The notes: generated from the letters alone by a model not told the origin. A stretch of 64,000 nucleotides of DNA from SAR324 cluster bacterium (GCA_028282885.1 JANQGX010000064.1:94411-158410), one strand, 5' to 3'. Positions 35,431 through 45,369 are shown, counted from the first letter of the stretch. A program made the numbers and translations.

Positions 35431-36528
35431 CTATTCCTGCGATTTCAAGCCTGCCAGCCCTGTTTTGGAGTGAAAGACATGCGTTTGTTTTTCATCGGTT
35501 TTAATGCCGATAGTATCATTCCGACTGATCTCCGTCTGACCCTGCATATGGATAGTCACTTGCTCGGATTCAGACAGGTTGCAGTAAAGGTAGGATTCTC
35601 CGCCCAACTGCTCAACAGCGGTTACGGAAGCTTTGAAATCACCATTTTCGGGAGATGTGATAGAGATATGCTCGGGTCGGAATCCAAAATCGACCTTGTC
35701 CCCAATTTGAAAACCATCGGGCGAGGCTGAAACGGATACGGGTTGTCCTTCTTTGAGTTGAATAACCAGATGATCCGGCTGAATCTCCTTAATGACTCCC
35801 GGCAGAAAATTCATTCGCGGTGAACCGATAAATCCGGCTACAAAGCGGTTAACGGGTCTGTTATAAATATCCAGCGGTCTGCCAAATTGCTCCATCCGAC
35901 CGTCGTTCAAGACTGCGATCTTGTCGGCCATGGTCATGGCTTCAATCTGGTCATGGGTCACGTAGATCATGGTATTGCTGATGCGCTGATGGAGGGATGC
36001 AATTTCAACCCGCATTTTAACCCTCAGTTCGGCATCGAGATTTGAGAGGGGTTCGTCAAAAAGAAAAATCTTTGGTTCCCTGACAACTGCCCTTCCAATC
36101 GCAACCCGTTGACGTTGTCCGCCGGAAAGGGCGCCCGGACGTCTTTCCAGCAATTGTTCAATCTGTAACATGCGGGCAGCCCGACTCACCCGTTGTTTGA
36201 TCTCATCTTTCGGCATACGCAGATTTTCCAGTCCGAAGGAGAGATTTTGCTGAACGGACATGTGGGGATAAAGGGCATAGGACTGAAACACCATGGCCAA
36301 GCCCCTTTGTGCGGCGGGAATTTCGTTAATCCTGTCACCATCGATCCTGATCTCGCCACCGGTAATATTTTCCAATCCCGCGATCATGCGCAAAAGAGTT
36401 GATTTTCCGCATCCCGAAGGTCCTACAAAGACAACGAATTCACCATGATCCACGGACATGTCGATTCCGTGTATGACTTCCACGTCACCGTATGATTTAT
36501 AGACATCCAATAGTTCGAGAGTAGCCAT
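35431..36528 (-). CDS. sugar ABC transporter ATP-binding protein (MalK/UgpC type)
   Basis: A 365-residue ABC ATPase that powers sugar import. Walker A GPSGCGKST (36-44), Q-loop in MVFQSYALYPHM, signature LSGGQ (134-138), Walker B with FLFDEPLSNLD, and H-loop in YVTHDQ. The C-terminal third (about 240-365) is a TOBE/MalK-type regulatory domain with FGFRPEHI. It lies between the MalG-type permease (6 bases) and the GH31 gene. Such MalK-type ATPases can serve several importers in one cell. Confidence 0.94.
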   Translation of the reverse strand: MATLELLDVYKSYGDVEVIHGIDMSVDHGEFVVFVGPSGCGKSTLLRMIAGLENITGGEIRIDGDRINEIPAAQRGLAMVFQSYALYPHMSVQQNLSFGLENLRMPKDEIKQRVSRAARMLQIEQLLERRPGALSGGQRQRVAIGRAVVREPKIFLFDEPLSNLDAELRVKMRVEIASLHQRISNTMIYVTHDQIEAMTMADKIAVLNDGRMEQFGRPLDIYNRPVNRFVAGFIGSPRMNFLPGVIKEIQPDHLVIQLKEGQPVSVSASPDGFQIGDKVDFGFRPEHISITSPENGDFKASVTAVEQLGGESYLYCNLSESEQVTIHMQGQTEISRNDTIGIKTDEKQTHVFHSKTGLAGLKSQE

Positions 36529-36534
36529 AAGCGA

Positions 36535-37611
36535 TTATTTCATGCCTGTACCGGCAATACCTGTTGTAATGTATTTCTGTAGAAAAGCAAAAACAGCCGT
36601 CACCGGCAAAAGGGTCAGCACGGTCATAGCCAGGAGATAGTGAGTGTTATCATTTAGCTCACCCTTGAATGTTGAAAGCCCGATCTGCAGGGTAAATACC
36701 TCGCTTTCGGTCAGTACGATCAAGGGCCAGAGGAAATCGTTCCAACGCCAGATAACCGATAATATTGCCAGAACTGCTATAGCTGGCAATGCGAGGGGAA
36801 AAACAATTCGCCAGAAAATCTTCCACTCCGATGCGGCGTCCATCCGGGCAGCTTCCAGAAGCTCGTCCGGCAAGGTTAACATGTACTGTCTAAGCAGGAA
36901 CACGCCTGTGGGTGTGGCAGCGCCCGGAATGATGACTCCCCAGAGAGAATTGAACATGCCGAAATACTTCACCACGATAAAAAGCGGGACCAGAATAACC
37001 GTCGGAGGAATGAGCAGCGTGGCAATGATAATCAGGATAGCGGCCTTTTGACCCCGGAATCGATATTTAGACAAGGCAAATGCGGCCATGGCATTGATCA
37101 GCAATGTCAATGCGGTGGCGATGGACGTCACAAACACCGAATTAAAGAAATAGCGGGGGAAATTAAAAATTGAAAGCGAGGTGCCCAGTGTCGGATCCGT
37201 GTAGTTTTCCCAATGCGGATTAACGGTTTCCTTTGGCGTCAACAAGCTTCTTTTAACCTCAAATGGTTCCGATGGCTTGTCAGGCTTTACAACGACCGCA
37301 TTCAAACCCTTGGCCCGAACAAAGGCGACCTCCTCTTTGGTACCATCGTCCTTCGTCAGGAAAAAAAGGCTGAGAGGTTTTCGGAATCCCTCCAGTTCCA
37401 CCTTCATGTGGTCATAAGGCAACAAACGCGGATCACTGGCCAGGAGAGCTCCTTCCGATTTCAGGGATGACATGAACATCCAGAAAACCGGCGTGAGAAT
37501 AATTAACACGCCAACAAGAAGATACCCGTAGGATAGAATATCCGCCCAGTCCAGCCGGTTTCTGCCCCTGGTTCTGCTTAGAAAAGTCCAAATAGTGCTA
37601 AACCCGCTCAT
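36535..37611 (-). CDS. sugar ABC permease, MalG type, with large inserted loop
   Basis: A 358-residue inner-membrane permease with six helices. The EAA loop is LLEAARMDAASEWKIFWRI followed by P-L-A-L-P. Between TM1 and TM2 there is an unusually long hydrophilic stretch (about residues 50-120, with KDDGTKEEVAFVRAKG), where ordinary MalG-type proteins of about 280 residues have a much shorter loop. The loop should be periplasmic and could contact the binding protein. It overlaps or nearly touches the MalF gene; a GTG at 37617 within GTGA is another possible start. Confidence 0.9.
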   Translation of the reverse strand: MSGFSTIWTFLSRTRGRNRLDWADILSYGYLLVGVLIILTPVFWMFMSSLKSEGALLASDPRLLPYDHMKVELEGFRKPLSLFFLTKDDGTKEEVAFVRAKGLNAVVVKPDKPSEPFEVKRSLLTPKETVNPHWENYTDPTLGTSLSIFNFPRYFFNSVFVTSIATALTLLINAMAAFALSKYRFRGQKAAILIIIATLLIPPTVILVPLFIVVKYFGMFNSLWGVIIPGAATPTGVFLLRQYMLTLPDELLEAARMDAASEWKIFWRIVFPLALPAIAVLAILSVIWRWNDFLWPLIVLTESEVFTLQIGLSTFKGELNDNTHYLLAMTVLTLLPVTAVFAFLQKYITTGIAGTGMK

Positions 37612-37613
37612 AA

Positions 37614-38852
37614 TCACCCATCCGATCTGCGTTTGGTCAGCCAGAGCTGAATCATGGTAAATACCAGAATGATAGCCGCCAGCAATATCGATGACGCAGC
37701 GGCAATGCCATATTGTTTGGTTTCCCCTGTAAAGGCAATTTCATAAATATGCTGGATGACCATCTTGGTAGCCTGTCCCGGTCCGCCTCCCGTCAGGACG
37801 TAGATTTCATCAAATACCTGAAAGGCCTTGATCAGGGATAGAATCAAAACCACCAGCATCGTCGGCATCAGCAGGGGCAGTGTTATCCGTGAAAACACGC
37901 GCCATTTGGGGGTGCCATCCATCTCAGCGGCTTCATAGATATCTTTTGGAATGGCCTGCAAACCCGCCAGAAGGATCAACATGTAAAATCCCAGATGAGC
38001 CCAGGAATAGACAAAGATCACCCAGAAAAACGGCCACGAGGTTCGTCGATCAATCAGCCAGTTAACGGATCGATACCGTCCGGCTTCAATCATCGTTGCC
38101 CAATCCAGGGAGACAACCAGCACGGCTAAAGCACAACAGGCAACGATCCCGGCCATTCGAAAAGTACTGTTTTTTGAATTCCAGAACCGGCGTATTACCA
38201 AAAACAGGATGAGCAGGAGTAATCCCGCTACTATCCAGCGAATACCGGGAATGGTCGAGATGCTGTTTCGGAATTCGGCCAGATCCTTCAGCAGAATATT
38301 CAATATTCCCCGTCGCTTCAGTATCCAGGTCCAGATTATCCCGACGACAACGGGTGACAGCATAACAGGATAAAAATAGATCGCCCGCCAGAATCCCCTC
38401 GCCTTTATTTTGCGGTTTAAGACGATAGCGGTCATCAACGCAAAAACAATCATCATCGGCACCTGGATCACCGAAAAAGCAAGGGTATTCCAGAGACCGG
38501 TCCAGAAACTGTAACCTGCCACATTACAGGTTTTGGGAACCCAGTAGGAAGGGCAATCCAACAACAGGCTGTAATTCTCCAGGCCGACCCAGGGACGTTC
38601 CGCTATTTTCGTGGTTTCGCTGGAAGTGAACGAGATGTAGATGTTCAGCAGCATCGGCCAGAAGGAAAAGAGGCCGAAGATCAGCAAATTGGGCAGTAAA
38701 AACAGATAGGCCATGCGATTAATGCCCACCTGGCGCTGGATAAACTTAAAGGGAATGTCGATGAGCTCCATGACAATCCGGATCAACATCGAAATCGGAT
38801 TTAGTTGTCGGATAAAAGACAGGGGTGAATTACTCGTTTTCCTCAGGGACAT
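37614..38852 (-). CDS. sugar ABC permease, MalF type, with extra membrane segments
   Basis: A 412-residue permease, about 100 longer than usual. The EAA loop is IYEAAEMDGTPKWRVFSRI, and FDEIYVLTGGGPGQAT is the standard MalF end segment. Between the second part of the core (ILKRRGILN) and the TM4-5 region there is an insertion of about 100 residues (about 185-280) with two more hydrophobic segments, around IRWIVAGLLLLILFLVI and IVACCALAVLVVS. The paired MalG protein also has an insertion. Whether they fold together is unknown. It is 73 bases downstream of the binding-protein gene, with a hairpin between. Confidence 0.88.
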   Translation of the reverse strand: MSLRKTSNSPLSFIRQLNPISMLIRIVMELIDIPFKFIQRQVGINRMAYLFLLPNLLIFGLFSFWPMLLNIYISFTSSETTKIAERPWVGLENYSLLLDCPSYWVPKTCNVAGYSFWTGLWNTLAFSVIQVPMMIVFALMTAIVLNRKIKARGFWRAIYFYPVMLSPVVVGIIWTWILKRRGILNILLKDLAEFRNSISTIPGIRWIVAGLLLLILFLVIRRFWNSKNSTFRMAGIVACCALAVLVVSLDWATMIEAGRYRSVNWLIDRRTSWPFFWVIFVYSWAHLGFYMLILLAGLQAIPKDIYEAAEMDGTPKWRVFSRITLPLLMPTMLVVLILSLIKAFQVFDEIYVLTGGGPGQATKMVIQHIYEIAFTGETKQYGIAAASSILLAAIILVFTMIQLWLTKRRSDG

Positions 38853-38876
38853 GTCTGGCCTTTGCGGATCATCTCA

Positions 38877-38912
38877 CTAAGCGGCCCTTCTCATGGAAAA
38901 GAACCGCTTGAG
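38877..38912 (-). other. stem-loop between binding-protein and permease genes
   Basis: Arms aagcgg and ccgctt with further pairing (ttct/agaa) form a hairpin just after the binding-protein stop. On the minus strand no long T-tract follows. Such hairpins often stabilise the abundant binding-protein mRNA and reduce read-through to the permeases. Confidence 0.55.
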
Positions 38913-38924
38913 GAGAGTTAACTC

Positions 38925-40199
38925 TTAGTTCTTAAGCGCGGCTGCGATCTCTTCTTCGATTTTCTGATAGGCTTCATCTTCGGTCAAGTCGCCTGTAATC
39001 GCTTGAGATACGTAATTCACAGTTGAATTATAAATAGCAAAACCTTTCGAGTATCCTTGAAGTGCATGGGCTTGCGGCAGGATCTTTCCAAAGTTCTTGG
39101 TGTAGGCTGCCAATGCTGCAGCAGCGGCCGGAGAAACATCCTTGCCATAATTCAATCCTTTGGCAGCAAGACCCTTGTGTGCCGGAATCTGCAGGGTTCG
39201 CTCGTAGTATTCGCGCAGCACGGGTTCGGATGTCAGATATTCCATCACAGTAGCAACCTGTTTGGGATACTTGGTCTGCTTAAAGGAAACCATCGCAGCT
39301 CCACCAGGCATTCCGGAGCATCCGCCAGGACCACATGGTTGCGGTATGGCAAGCCATTCGAATTTGTCACCGATGGTGGAAGCGTATTTCCCGATCATCC
39401 AGGAACCGGACATGTGAAAAACAACATCTTCGTTGATAAACATGTCACCACCGTTCTTCCATTTGGCTCCGGAAGCAGCAGGCCAGACATCCTGGGGCAT
39501 CAGACCATCGGCATGCCATTTGATCATGCGTTGCACCATGGCCTTGAATCCCTTGTCGATGACAGCCGGATTTCCGGCGGCATCAAAATACTTGGCGCCC
39601 ATGGACATGGCTGGTCCGGCCAGACGATGCCCCGAGCGATCCATGACCATACCCGCATAGAGATTCAATTTATCCTGAACCATGGCGACAGCCTTTGCCC
39701 AGTCATCCCAGGTTGCACCTTTCTTTGGAACCGCAACGCCAGCCTGATCAAACATGGTCTTGTTGATATAAGGACCGGTTACCGTCAACTGGGTCAACCA
39801 GCCGTAGATTCCCTTGTCGCTCTTGTTTGCGCGCATCCAGGGCAGTGTCGCAGAGAAGTTTTCTTCCCAGTATCCCTTGTTAATATATGGGCGAAGGTCA
39901 AGATAGTATTTGTTGAGACCGCCAAGATTTGTCACTCTTGCCATATCGGGGCCTTCTCCCGCTTCCAGGCGGGTTTCCAGTTGTTCTCGAATGACGCTGT
40001 AACCTACCTTGTCAATAGCAACCTTGATTCCTTTATTCTTGGCTTCGAATTGATCCAACAACTCTCGAAAGACTTCGCATTCACTGCCGTCCCCATAACA
40101 GAGATAGCGTAGGGTCACGTCTGCAAACAATGGTTGCGATGAGATCAGAAAAAAGGTCAACAACGCAGAAAGTGCAATGAAAAATCTTTTAATTCCCAT
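38925..40199 (-). CDS. sugar ABC transporter substrate-binding protein
   Basis: A 424-residue periplasmic solute-binding protein of the MalE/UgpB class. The first 26 residues are a signal peptide ending SQPLFA-D. The mature protein begins with VTLRYLCYGDG and has ARVTNLGGLNKYY and AMVSFKQTKYP, typical positions of the hinge and ligand cleft. The ATG at 40199 has aggaggag just ahead; a TTG at 40262 is not used. It is the first gene of the operon, divergent from an AraC gene. Confidence 0.92.
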   Translation of the reverse strand: MGIKRFFIALSALLTFFLISSQPLFADVTLRYLCYGDGSECEVFRELLDQFEAKNKGIKVAIDKVGYSVIREQLETRLEAGEGPDMARVTNLGGLNKYYLDLRPYINKGYWEENFSATLPWMRANKSDKGIYGWLTQLTVTGPYINKTMFDQAGVAVPKKGATWDDWAKAVAMVQDKLNLYAGMVMDRSGHRLAGPAMSMGAKYFDAAGNPAVIDKGFKAMVQRMIKWHADGLMPQDVWPAASGAKWKNGGDMFINEDVVFHMSGSWMIGKYASTIGDKFEWLAIPQPCGPGGCSGMPGGAAMVSFKQTKYPKQVATVMEYLTSEPVLREYYERTLQIPAHKGLAAKGLNYGKDVSPAAAAALAAYTKNFGKILPQAHALQGYSKGFAIYNSTVNYVSQAITGDLTEDEAYQKIEEEIAAALKN

Positions 40200-40438
40200 G
40201 GTTCTCCTCCTGAATGGTATGTGTTTACGAATCACACTCTTCACAATCGAGCTTGCCTGCAAACAAATCAGACTTTTATTAGCTGTTTGTTTAAAACCGC
40301 TTGTAGTGAATCACTGTTTGGGTTAAAAAACCATAGATGTTATTGCCCAAACGCATGTAATATTTTGCCAGGATTGATATATTACCGGACAACTTTACCA
40401 GCAACCCGTAAACCCGTCAATCAACTTGAAAATCTGAA
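40200..40438. promoter_or_regulatory. divergent control region of the sugar operon and araC-type gene
   Basis: A 239-base region between the binding-protein and AraC-type genes. It contains the inverted motif aaacaaa (40261-40267) and tttgttt (40286-40292), a possible operator half-site pair. No strong -35/-10 pair is certain. Confidence 0.5.
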
Positions 40439-41296
40439 ATGTCAATCAATATTGAAAAGTCAATGCAGAGAATCAGGACCTTCTACAGGGAGAACTCTGC
40501 CTTTTTCGATTATGAGCATGAGATATATAAACCACCCGTACGCATAACGGAGGTCGGTACCAGTCATTGGGGTCCCGGAGATTACTATTCAATCAAAAAC
40601 CGACGAAACTTCGGCATCAACCTGGTCACCAGGGGCAATTTCTTCTTTCAGCAACGCGGTTTCAAAGGGCCAGTGAATCCCGGCCAAGTGTTTTTATGCC
40701 AATTAAATCATGAACAGTCCTTTATCACGGGAGAACGCGGATTTGCCACCAAGCGGTTCATTCTCTTTGGTGGTGAACTCCTGCATGCGCATCTTTCCGC
40801 GACTCGATTGTCGGATCACGATGTCATCACACCTGTTTCCCCTCAAAAAATGCGTTACCTGTTTCGCAAGGCTTATAAGTTGATTCGCGAGAAATTACCG
40901 GGTTTCGTGGAGGAATTGATGCTGGTGACCCAACAAATCTTCATGGAACTTGGTAAGAGCATTATGAACGAATACCCCAAGGAGCTCAGCCAGGGAATAT
41001 CATTTGTCCAGAGGAATCTGCACCGCTCCCTGAAACTTGAGGAGATAAGTGAAAATATGCATGTCAGTGTCAGGCAGTGTGTTCGCTTGTTCAACACCCA
41101 TCTCAAAGTCCCGCCTGTACGATTTGTCCATCAGGAAAAACACAAATGGGCAGAAAGCCTTCTCCTGAGATCGAATCTTTCCATCAAGGAAGTTGGGATC
41201 GTACTCGGTTATGATGATCCCTTCTACTTTTCAAATCGTTTCAAAAAGTTTGCCGGATTATCACCCTCCGAATTTCGCGAACAAAATCAATGGTGA
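40439..41296 (+). CDS. AraC-family transcriptional regulator
   Basis: A 285-residue AraC regulator. The N-terminal part (about 1-165) is a cupin-like sensor, with INLVTRGNFFF and PGQVFLCQLNHEQSF as its strands. The C-terminal part has two helix-turn-helix motifs: LKLEEISENMHVSVRQCVRLF and IKEVGIVLGYDDPFYFSNRFKKFAGLSPSEF, which is close to the family consensus. It is divergent from the sugar importer and very likely controls it in response to the imported sugar. The ribosome site is weak. The 210 bases after it hold nothing recognised. Confidence 0.92.
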   Translation: MSINIEKSMQRIRTFYRENSAFFDYEHEIYKPPVRITEVGTSHWGPGDYYSIKNRRNFGINLVTRGNFFFQQRGFKGPVNPGQVFLCQLNHEQSFITGERGFATKRFILFGGELLHAHLSATRLSDHDVITPVSPQKMRYLFRKAYKLIREKLPGFVEELMLVTQQIFMELGKSIMNEYPKELSQGISFVQRNLHRSLKLEEISENMHVSVRQCVRLFNTHLKVPPVRFVHQEKHKWAESLLLRSNLSIKEVGIVLGYDDPFYFSNRFKKFAGLSPSEFREQNQW

Positions 41297-41506
41297 AACC
41301 AACAGATGTTTCGGTTTTCGAAAAGAATTAAACCTTGCCTGCAAATAAGCCTTATCCACAGACCAATGTGAGAATCAAATCTGAGATGCCAAACCAGGAC
41401 AGCTATGCGAGAATCAGCATGAAAAATGAAGGTTTGTAATAATCGAGTGAGGATACCGCCTTGCTTTGCCGGGAAAGTGTTAAGAAACAAAAAACAAGTC
41501 TAAGGT

Positions 41507-43135
41507 CTACCGGCTTTTCCTGGTTTTTGCTGCAGACACAGCCGAAGCGACTTCACCTTTTTTTCGATCGGCAATATTGATGGCAAAAACAGAGACACCG
41601 ATCAACCTCTTTTCGGCGTCAAAAATGGGATTATAGTAGGATTCATACCAGATTTTACTCCCCGGCTCACCAAAGCTCTCCACAGCAGAAAATTGTTCCC
41701 CTTGGAATACCCTGTCATAGTTGGCTTTCGCTGCTGCCACTCCCTCTTCATCGGATAAATTGGCAAACACGCTCATCCCGATCTCAATTTCTGCACCGGA
41801 AATGGATTTGATTTCATTAAAATGAGCTTTGTTGAAGTAGGTATAACAGTAATCCTTGTCAAGAGAGTAAACTATGACCTCGGGAGGGCTGTTAATCAAA
41901 GAGGTTAACAAGGCGTTTTTCCTGTTCAGATCTTCCCTGGTCTCCTTTATTGCCTCGTCGGCCCGTTTTTGTTCGGTAATATCTTTATCCATTCCCCAAA
42001 TGGAAATCGGATGACCATCCTTATCCCTTAAGATCTGGTAATTCGCCTGGATGTATTTGATTATCCCGTTTTTTGTCAGAATTCTATAGGTTTGCGAGCA
42101 GTTTATCTCTTTAGACGCCAGGTGTTCTTTGAAAAGACTGTCGTGTTTTTCTCTATCCTCAGGGTGTATACACTGCAGATGCAAGTCGTAAGTCGGATTT
42201 ATTATGTCATCCCGGTTAAGGCCATGTATCCGATATTCCCCCATCGACCACTGCTCCTGTTGCGTTTGTAAGTCTTGTGACCAACACCCTGCCTTACCGA
42301 CGTCTTCTGCTATCTGTAACAGGTTGAGGCTTTTCCTCTGTGCCTCTTCAATCTCTTTTTGTTTGGTGATATCCTGAATCGTCCCTTTGACGCGAACGGG
42401 ATTGTAGTCGGGATCACGTATGGTTTCCTGACAAATATGAATCCATTTGATATTCCCGGTTTTTTGATCAATTATCCTGCTCTCTGTTTCAAAAACCGGT
42501 GTCTCCGGGCTTTGTTTATGCAACTCCTCTCCTGCCAGTTTCTCGACATCATCCGGGTGGAACAGTTTTGTAACACTTTCATATGTAGGATGAAAGCTCT
42601 CTTTATCAACGCCATGTATCTGGTACATTTCATCGGACCAGGTTATCTCCTCAGTTTCCAAATCCCAATCCCAATCACCGATTTGGGCCAGTCGCTGGGA
42701 ATTTTTCAGACGTTTCTCACTTTCAATTAAGGCATTTTCGGTGTTTTTTCTTTCGACATCTGCTTTTGCCACATATAAAGCCATCTCCAGTGTCACTTTC
42801 AGATCTCTTTCCTGAATCGGCTTCAACACATAGCCAAATGGCATTGTGATTTTGGCCCTTTCGATTCTCTCTTCATCCAGGTATGCAGTTGAGAACACGA
42901 CAGGAATACCAAATTGATTACGGACGATCTCGGCAGTGTCAATCCCGTCTTTGTCACCCTGAATCCGAATATCCATCAAAATAAGGTCCGGTCTATCCTT
43001 TTTCACACTTTTGATGACATCATCACCCGAGTTGACAACCGATGAAACTTCATATCCGAGATTTTGAAGACTGCTCTCGATTTCCATAGCAATGATCGCT
43101 TCATCTTCCACGACAAGAATTCTCGCCTTGCTCAT
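41507..43135 (-). CDS. response-regulator receiver protein with three PAS domains, no output domain
   Basis: A 542-residue protein. An N-terminal receiver (about 3-120) with phospho-acceptor Asp55 in LILMDIRI is followed by three PAS/PAC units; each ends in a PAC-like phrase such as VKGTIQDITKQKEIEEAQ and ISIWGMDKDITEQKRADEA. There is no histidine kinase, GGDEF, or DNA-binding domain; the protein ends soon after the third PAS (KKGEVASAV...). Receiver plus PAS suggests a phospho-controlled sensor that works through another protein, or a truncated hybrid. No kinase gene is adjacent. ATG at 43135 is preferred over GTG at 43138. The region 43136-43460 contains nothing recognised. Confidence 0.85.
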   Translation of the reverse strand: MSKARILVVEDEAIIAMEIESSLQNLGYEVSSVVNSGDDVIKSVKKDRPDLILMDIRIQGDKDGIDTAEIVRNQFGIPVVFSTAYLDEERIERAKITMPFGYVLKPIQERDLKVTLEMALYVAKADVERKNTENALIESEKRLKNSQRLAQIGDWDWDLETEEITWSDEMYQIHGVDKESFHPTYESVTKLFHPDDVEKLAGEELHKQSPETPVFETESRIIDQKTGNIKWIHICQETIRDPDYNPVRVKGTIQDITKQKEIEEAQRKSLNLLQIAEDVGKAGCWSQDLQTQQEQWSMGEYRIHGLNRDDIINPTYDLHLQCIHPEDREKHDSLFKEHLASKEINCSQTYRILTKNGIIKYIQANYQILRDKDGHPISIWGMDKDITEQKRADEAIKETREDLNRKNALLTSLINSPPEVIVYSLDKDYCYTYFNKAHFNEIKSISGAEIEIGMSVFANLSDEEGVAAAKANYDRVFQGEQFSAVESFGEPGSKIWYESYYNPIFDAEKRLIGVSVFAINIADRKKGEVASAVSAAKTRKSR

Positions 43136-43460
43136 CACTTATCACTTGATTCAAAAATCGATTTGGAGTGTCGGGCTAAATTGTACTATCAAGCTACTGT
43201 TCGAGGATATTTTTTACATGTCTCATTTAACGCTCCACGATAGTACCCTAATCGAAATCTGTTGGCAATCCACTGCCCACCACCTGTGACAAAATGCTCA
43301 ACATCTCCATATGCTCTTGCATCGCGAAAACAACCTTCAGTATATTGGGTTTTCTACGCGCCTTTAATACACAAAGTGCAGAACGTAACAATGCGGGCAC
43401 AAAGCTAAACCCGCAATTTTCAATAATAGACAGCCCAGAATGAGCAAAATCGACTCCTGT

Positions 43461-43490
43461 TCAAATGTCAATATTTCAACTACGTCCCCT
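43461..43490 (-). repeat. REP-like palindrome family, copy 1 (half)
   Basis: Carries the half-unit aatatttcaactacgtcccc, with caaatgtc before it. It reaches into the MATE gene: its complement gives the last two codons and the TAG stop. See copies at 48843, 51961, 54985 and 56886. Confidence 0.8.
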
Positions 43491-44850
43491 GGTTGGACCA
43501 CCCTTCACGATGCCAGATGAATGAAACGATAACGGTTCCAATGGTGTAAGCGATGAAAAAGCCGAGAACAAATCCCAGCAGACCGAAATCAAAATAGATC
43601 CCCAAGAGCCATTGCAGAGGTAGCATAAGACACCATTGTATGACCAACGTCAAAATCAAAGATGTCTTGGCAGCTCCTGCGCCTACCAGCGCGGAACCAA
43701 TAATGGTTACATATCCGATGACCAGGATATTCAATGCTGACAGCCGTAAAGGGAACATTGTAATTGACAGGGTGGCAGGATCGATGATGAAAAGCGACAG
43801 TATTTCCTGGGGAAACAATGCTACCAAAATAGAGAAGACCGAAAGTATAACGGTTCCGACCTTTGCGGCATCCCAACCCCATCTTTTGGCATCCCCGATA
43901 TCTTTTCTCCCCAGGGCCTGCCCGACAAAGGTGATGGTAACAAATCCCATGGCATCGGCAATCAGAACGATGGTCACCATGATGTTGTTCATTACATTTA
44001 AAGCCGCTGTTTCCTTCGTGCCCAGAAATCCCACCATATAAAACAGGATTGATATTGAGATGGTGACGAGGAACCTACTGATACCTAGGGGAATTGACAG
44101 CCTAATCAGGGTGTGAATTCTTGACTTATCGGGTAAACCGCGGAGAAATCCGTTTATTCGAAGATCTTTAATCCCGATAACCATATAAAGGATGAATGTG
44201 CAAATCGTGGCCAGGGTTGTCGATAAGCCAGCGCCGGCCGCTCCCATTTCAGGAAAACCAAATTTACCGAAAATAAGCAGGTAATTGAAAATGACATTGC
44301 CACCTATGGCTATAATCATCTCCAACAAGGTGATCTGTGGTTTTCCAATCCCATTCCAATAGGACCTGAAAGCAAAACAAAGAGCGAAGAACAGTAGTTG
44401 GGGCATTCTGGCATTCAAATAAGCAACAGCCTGTTCAACGACTTCCCGGTCTTGATTCATATAGGTGACGAGAAACGGGAAAGCAATGTATCCAACAATC
44501 ATCAAAAACAGGCCCAGCACAATGCCGAGTATGAGTCCGGCATTGAGGTCTTTTCCGGAAAGATGAAGATTTCCTTCTCCAACTCTCATCGCCGTCATAG
44601 TTTGAATCCCGGTACCCAGGCCAATAGTTACAACGAATAGTAAGAAAAACAGGGAATTTGCCAGGCCGATCGCAGCCAAGGCCTCATCTCCCAGTCGACC
44701 GACCATGGCTATGTCGATCAATCCAACTGAAGCAAAACCGATGATAGCAACCGCAATCGGCAAGGAGAGTTTCAGGATCTGTTTTAGACGCGATATTTCA
44801 AGAAATGGTGTGGAACGAGTTTCTCCAGTCTGTTTGTAAGAGGTTTCCAT
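43480..44850 (-). CDS. MATE-family multidrug/Na+ antiporter
   Basis: A 456-residue inner-membrane exporter with twelve hydrophobic segments in two related halves. Typical features: IAMVGRLGDEALAAIGLANS in TM2 region and the long hydrophobic runs of the DinF/NorM type. It exports cationic or hydrophobic compounds using Na+ or H+. Ribosome site ggag, 6 bases before ATG. Its last codons (about NQGT) and its stop lie in a REP-like repeat, so the natural C-terminus was probably replaced when the repeat arrived. Function should not be affected because the tail is short. Confidence 0.92.
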   Translation of the reverse strand: METSYKQTGETRSTPFLEISRLKQILKLSLPIAVAIIGFASVGLIDIAMVGRLGDEALAAIGLANSLFFLLFVVTIGLGTGIQTMTAMRVGEGNLHLSGKDLNAGLILGIVLGLFLMIVGYIAFPFLVTYMNQDREVVEQAVAYLNARMPQLLFFALCFAFRSYWNGIGKPQITLLEMIIAIGGNVIFNYLLIFGKFGFPEMGAAGAGLSTTLATICTFILYMVIGIKDLRINGFLRGLPDKSRIHTLIRLSIPLGISRFLVTISISILFYMVGFLGTKETAALNVMNNIMVTIVLIADAMGFVTITFVGQALGRKDIGDAKRWGWDAAKVGTVILSVFSILVALFPQEILSLFIIDPATLSITMFPLRLSALNILVIGYVTIIGSALVGAGAAKTSLILTLVIQWCLMLPLQWLLGIYFDFGLLGFVLGFFIAYTIGTVIVSFIWHREGWSNQGT

Positions 44851-45369
44851 GTTTATCTCCGAATAAGTTTATGACTTGAATCCTGCAAATCTGTGATGAT
44901 CTTTCAACGCCTTGAACGTCATTGCTAGTCTGGTTCTGCGCGGGTTGGGACTTGAGAAATCTCACCAATGAGATGGGATCAGTGACTGCTCCTTGATCAG
45001 CGACAGATAGCTATGGGCATTTGCAGAATACAGATTTACAAAAATTACCCGACTCCTCCGTTATGGATCAAAATATTGGTTTTCCGGATTCAGTCTCATT
45101 TCCGGTATTCGCCAATTTCCGGGAAAAAAGATTCAGGGCGGGTATCTTCAACAATCAAGATCAGAATATGTCTTGGCGACTTAGCAAAAACTAAAATCAA
45201 ACTTCCGATTTAAATTTCAATAAATTAGACTGAAAATGTGAGCGCCGACATGATTTTTTGTGCAATGGCTCATTTGGAAATTCAAAAACCAGCGCCTTGG
45301 GAGGAGGGATTTAATATCTTAAGCGCTGAATTGTATACGGATTTAAACAAGGCAGGGTTATCCTGACGC
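44851..45369. other. intergenic region between MATE and BTAD genes
   Basis: About 520 bases, AT-rich. It holds the upstream part of the MATE gene and the end of the BTAD regulator gene. I see no gene, repeat or RNA in it. Confidence 0.45.

Noticed and set aside
39057..40112. A 351-codon open frame on the plus strand
   Set aside because: It is the antisense shadow of the sugar-binding protein gene.
45013..45213. Small open frame between the MATE and BTAD genes
   Set aside because: No ribosome site, no recognisable motif and basic low-complexity content; probably chance.
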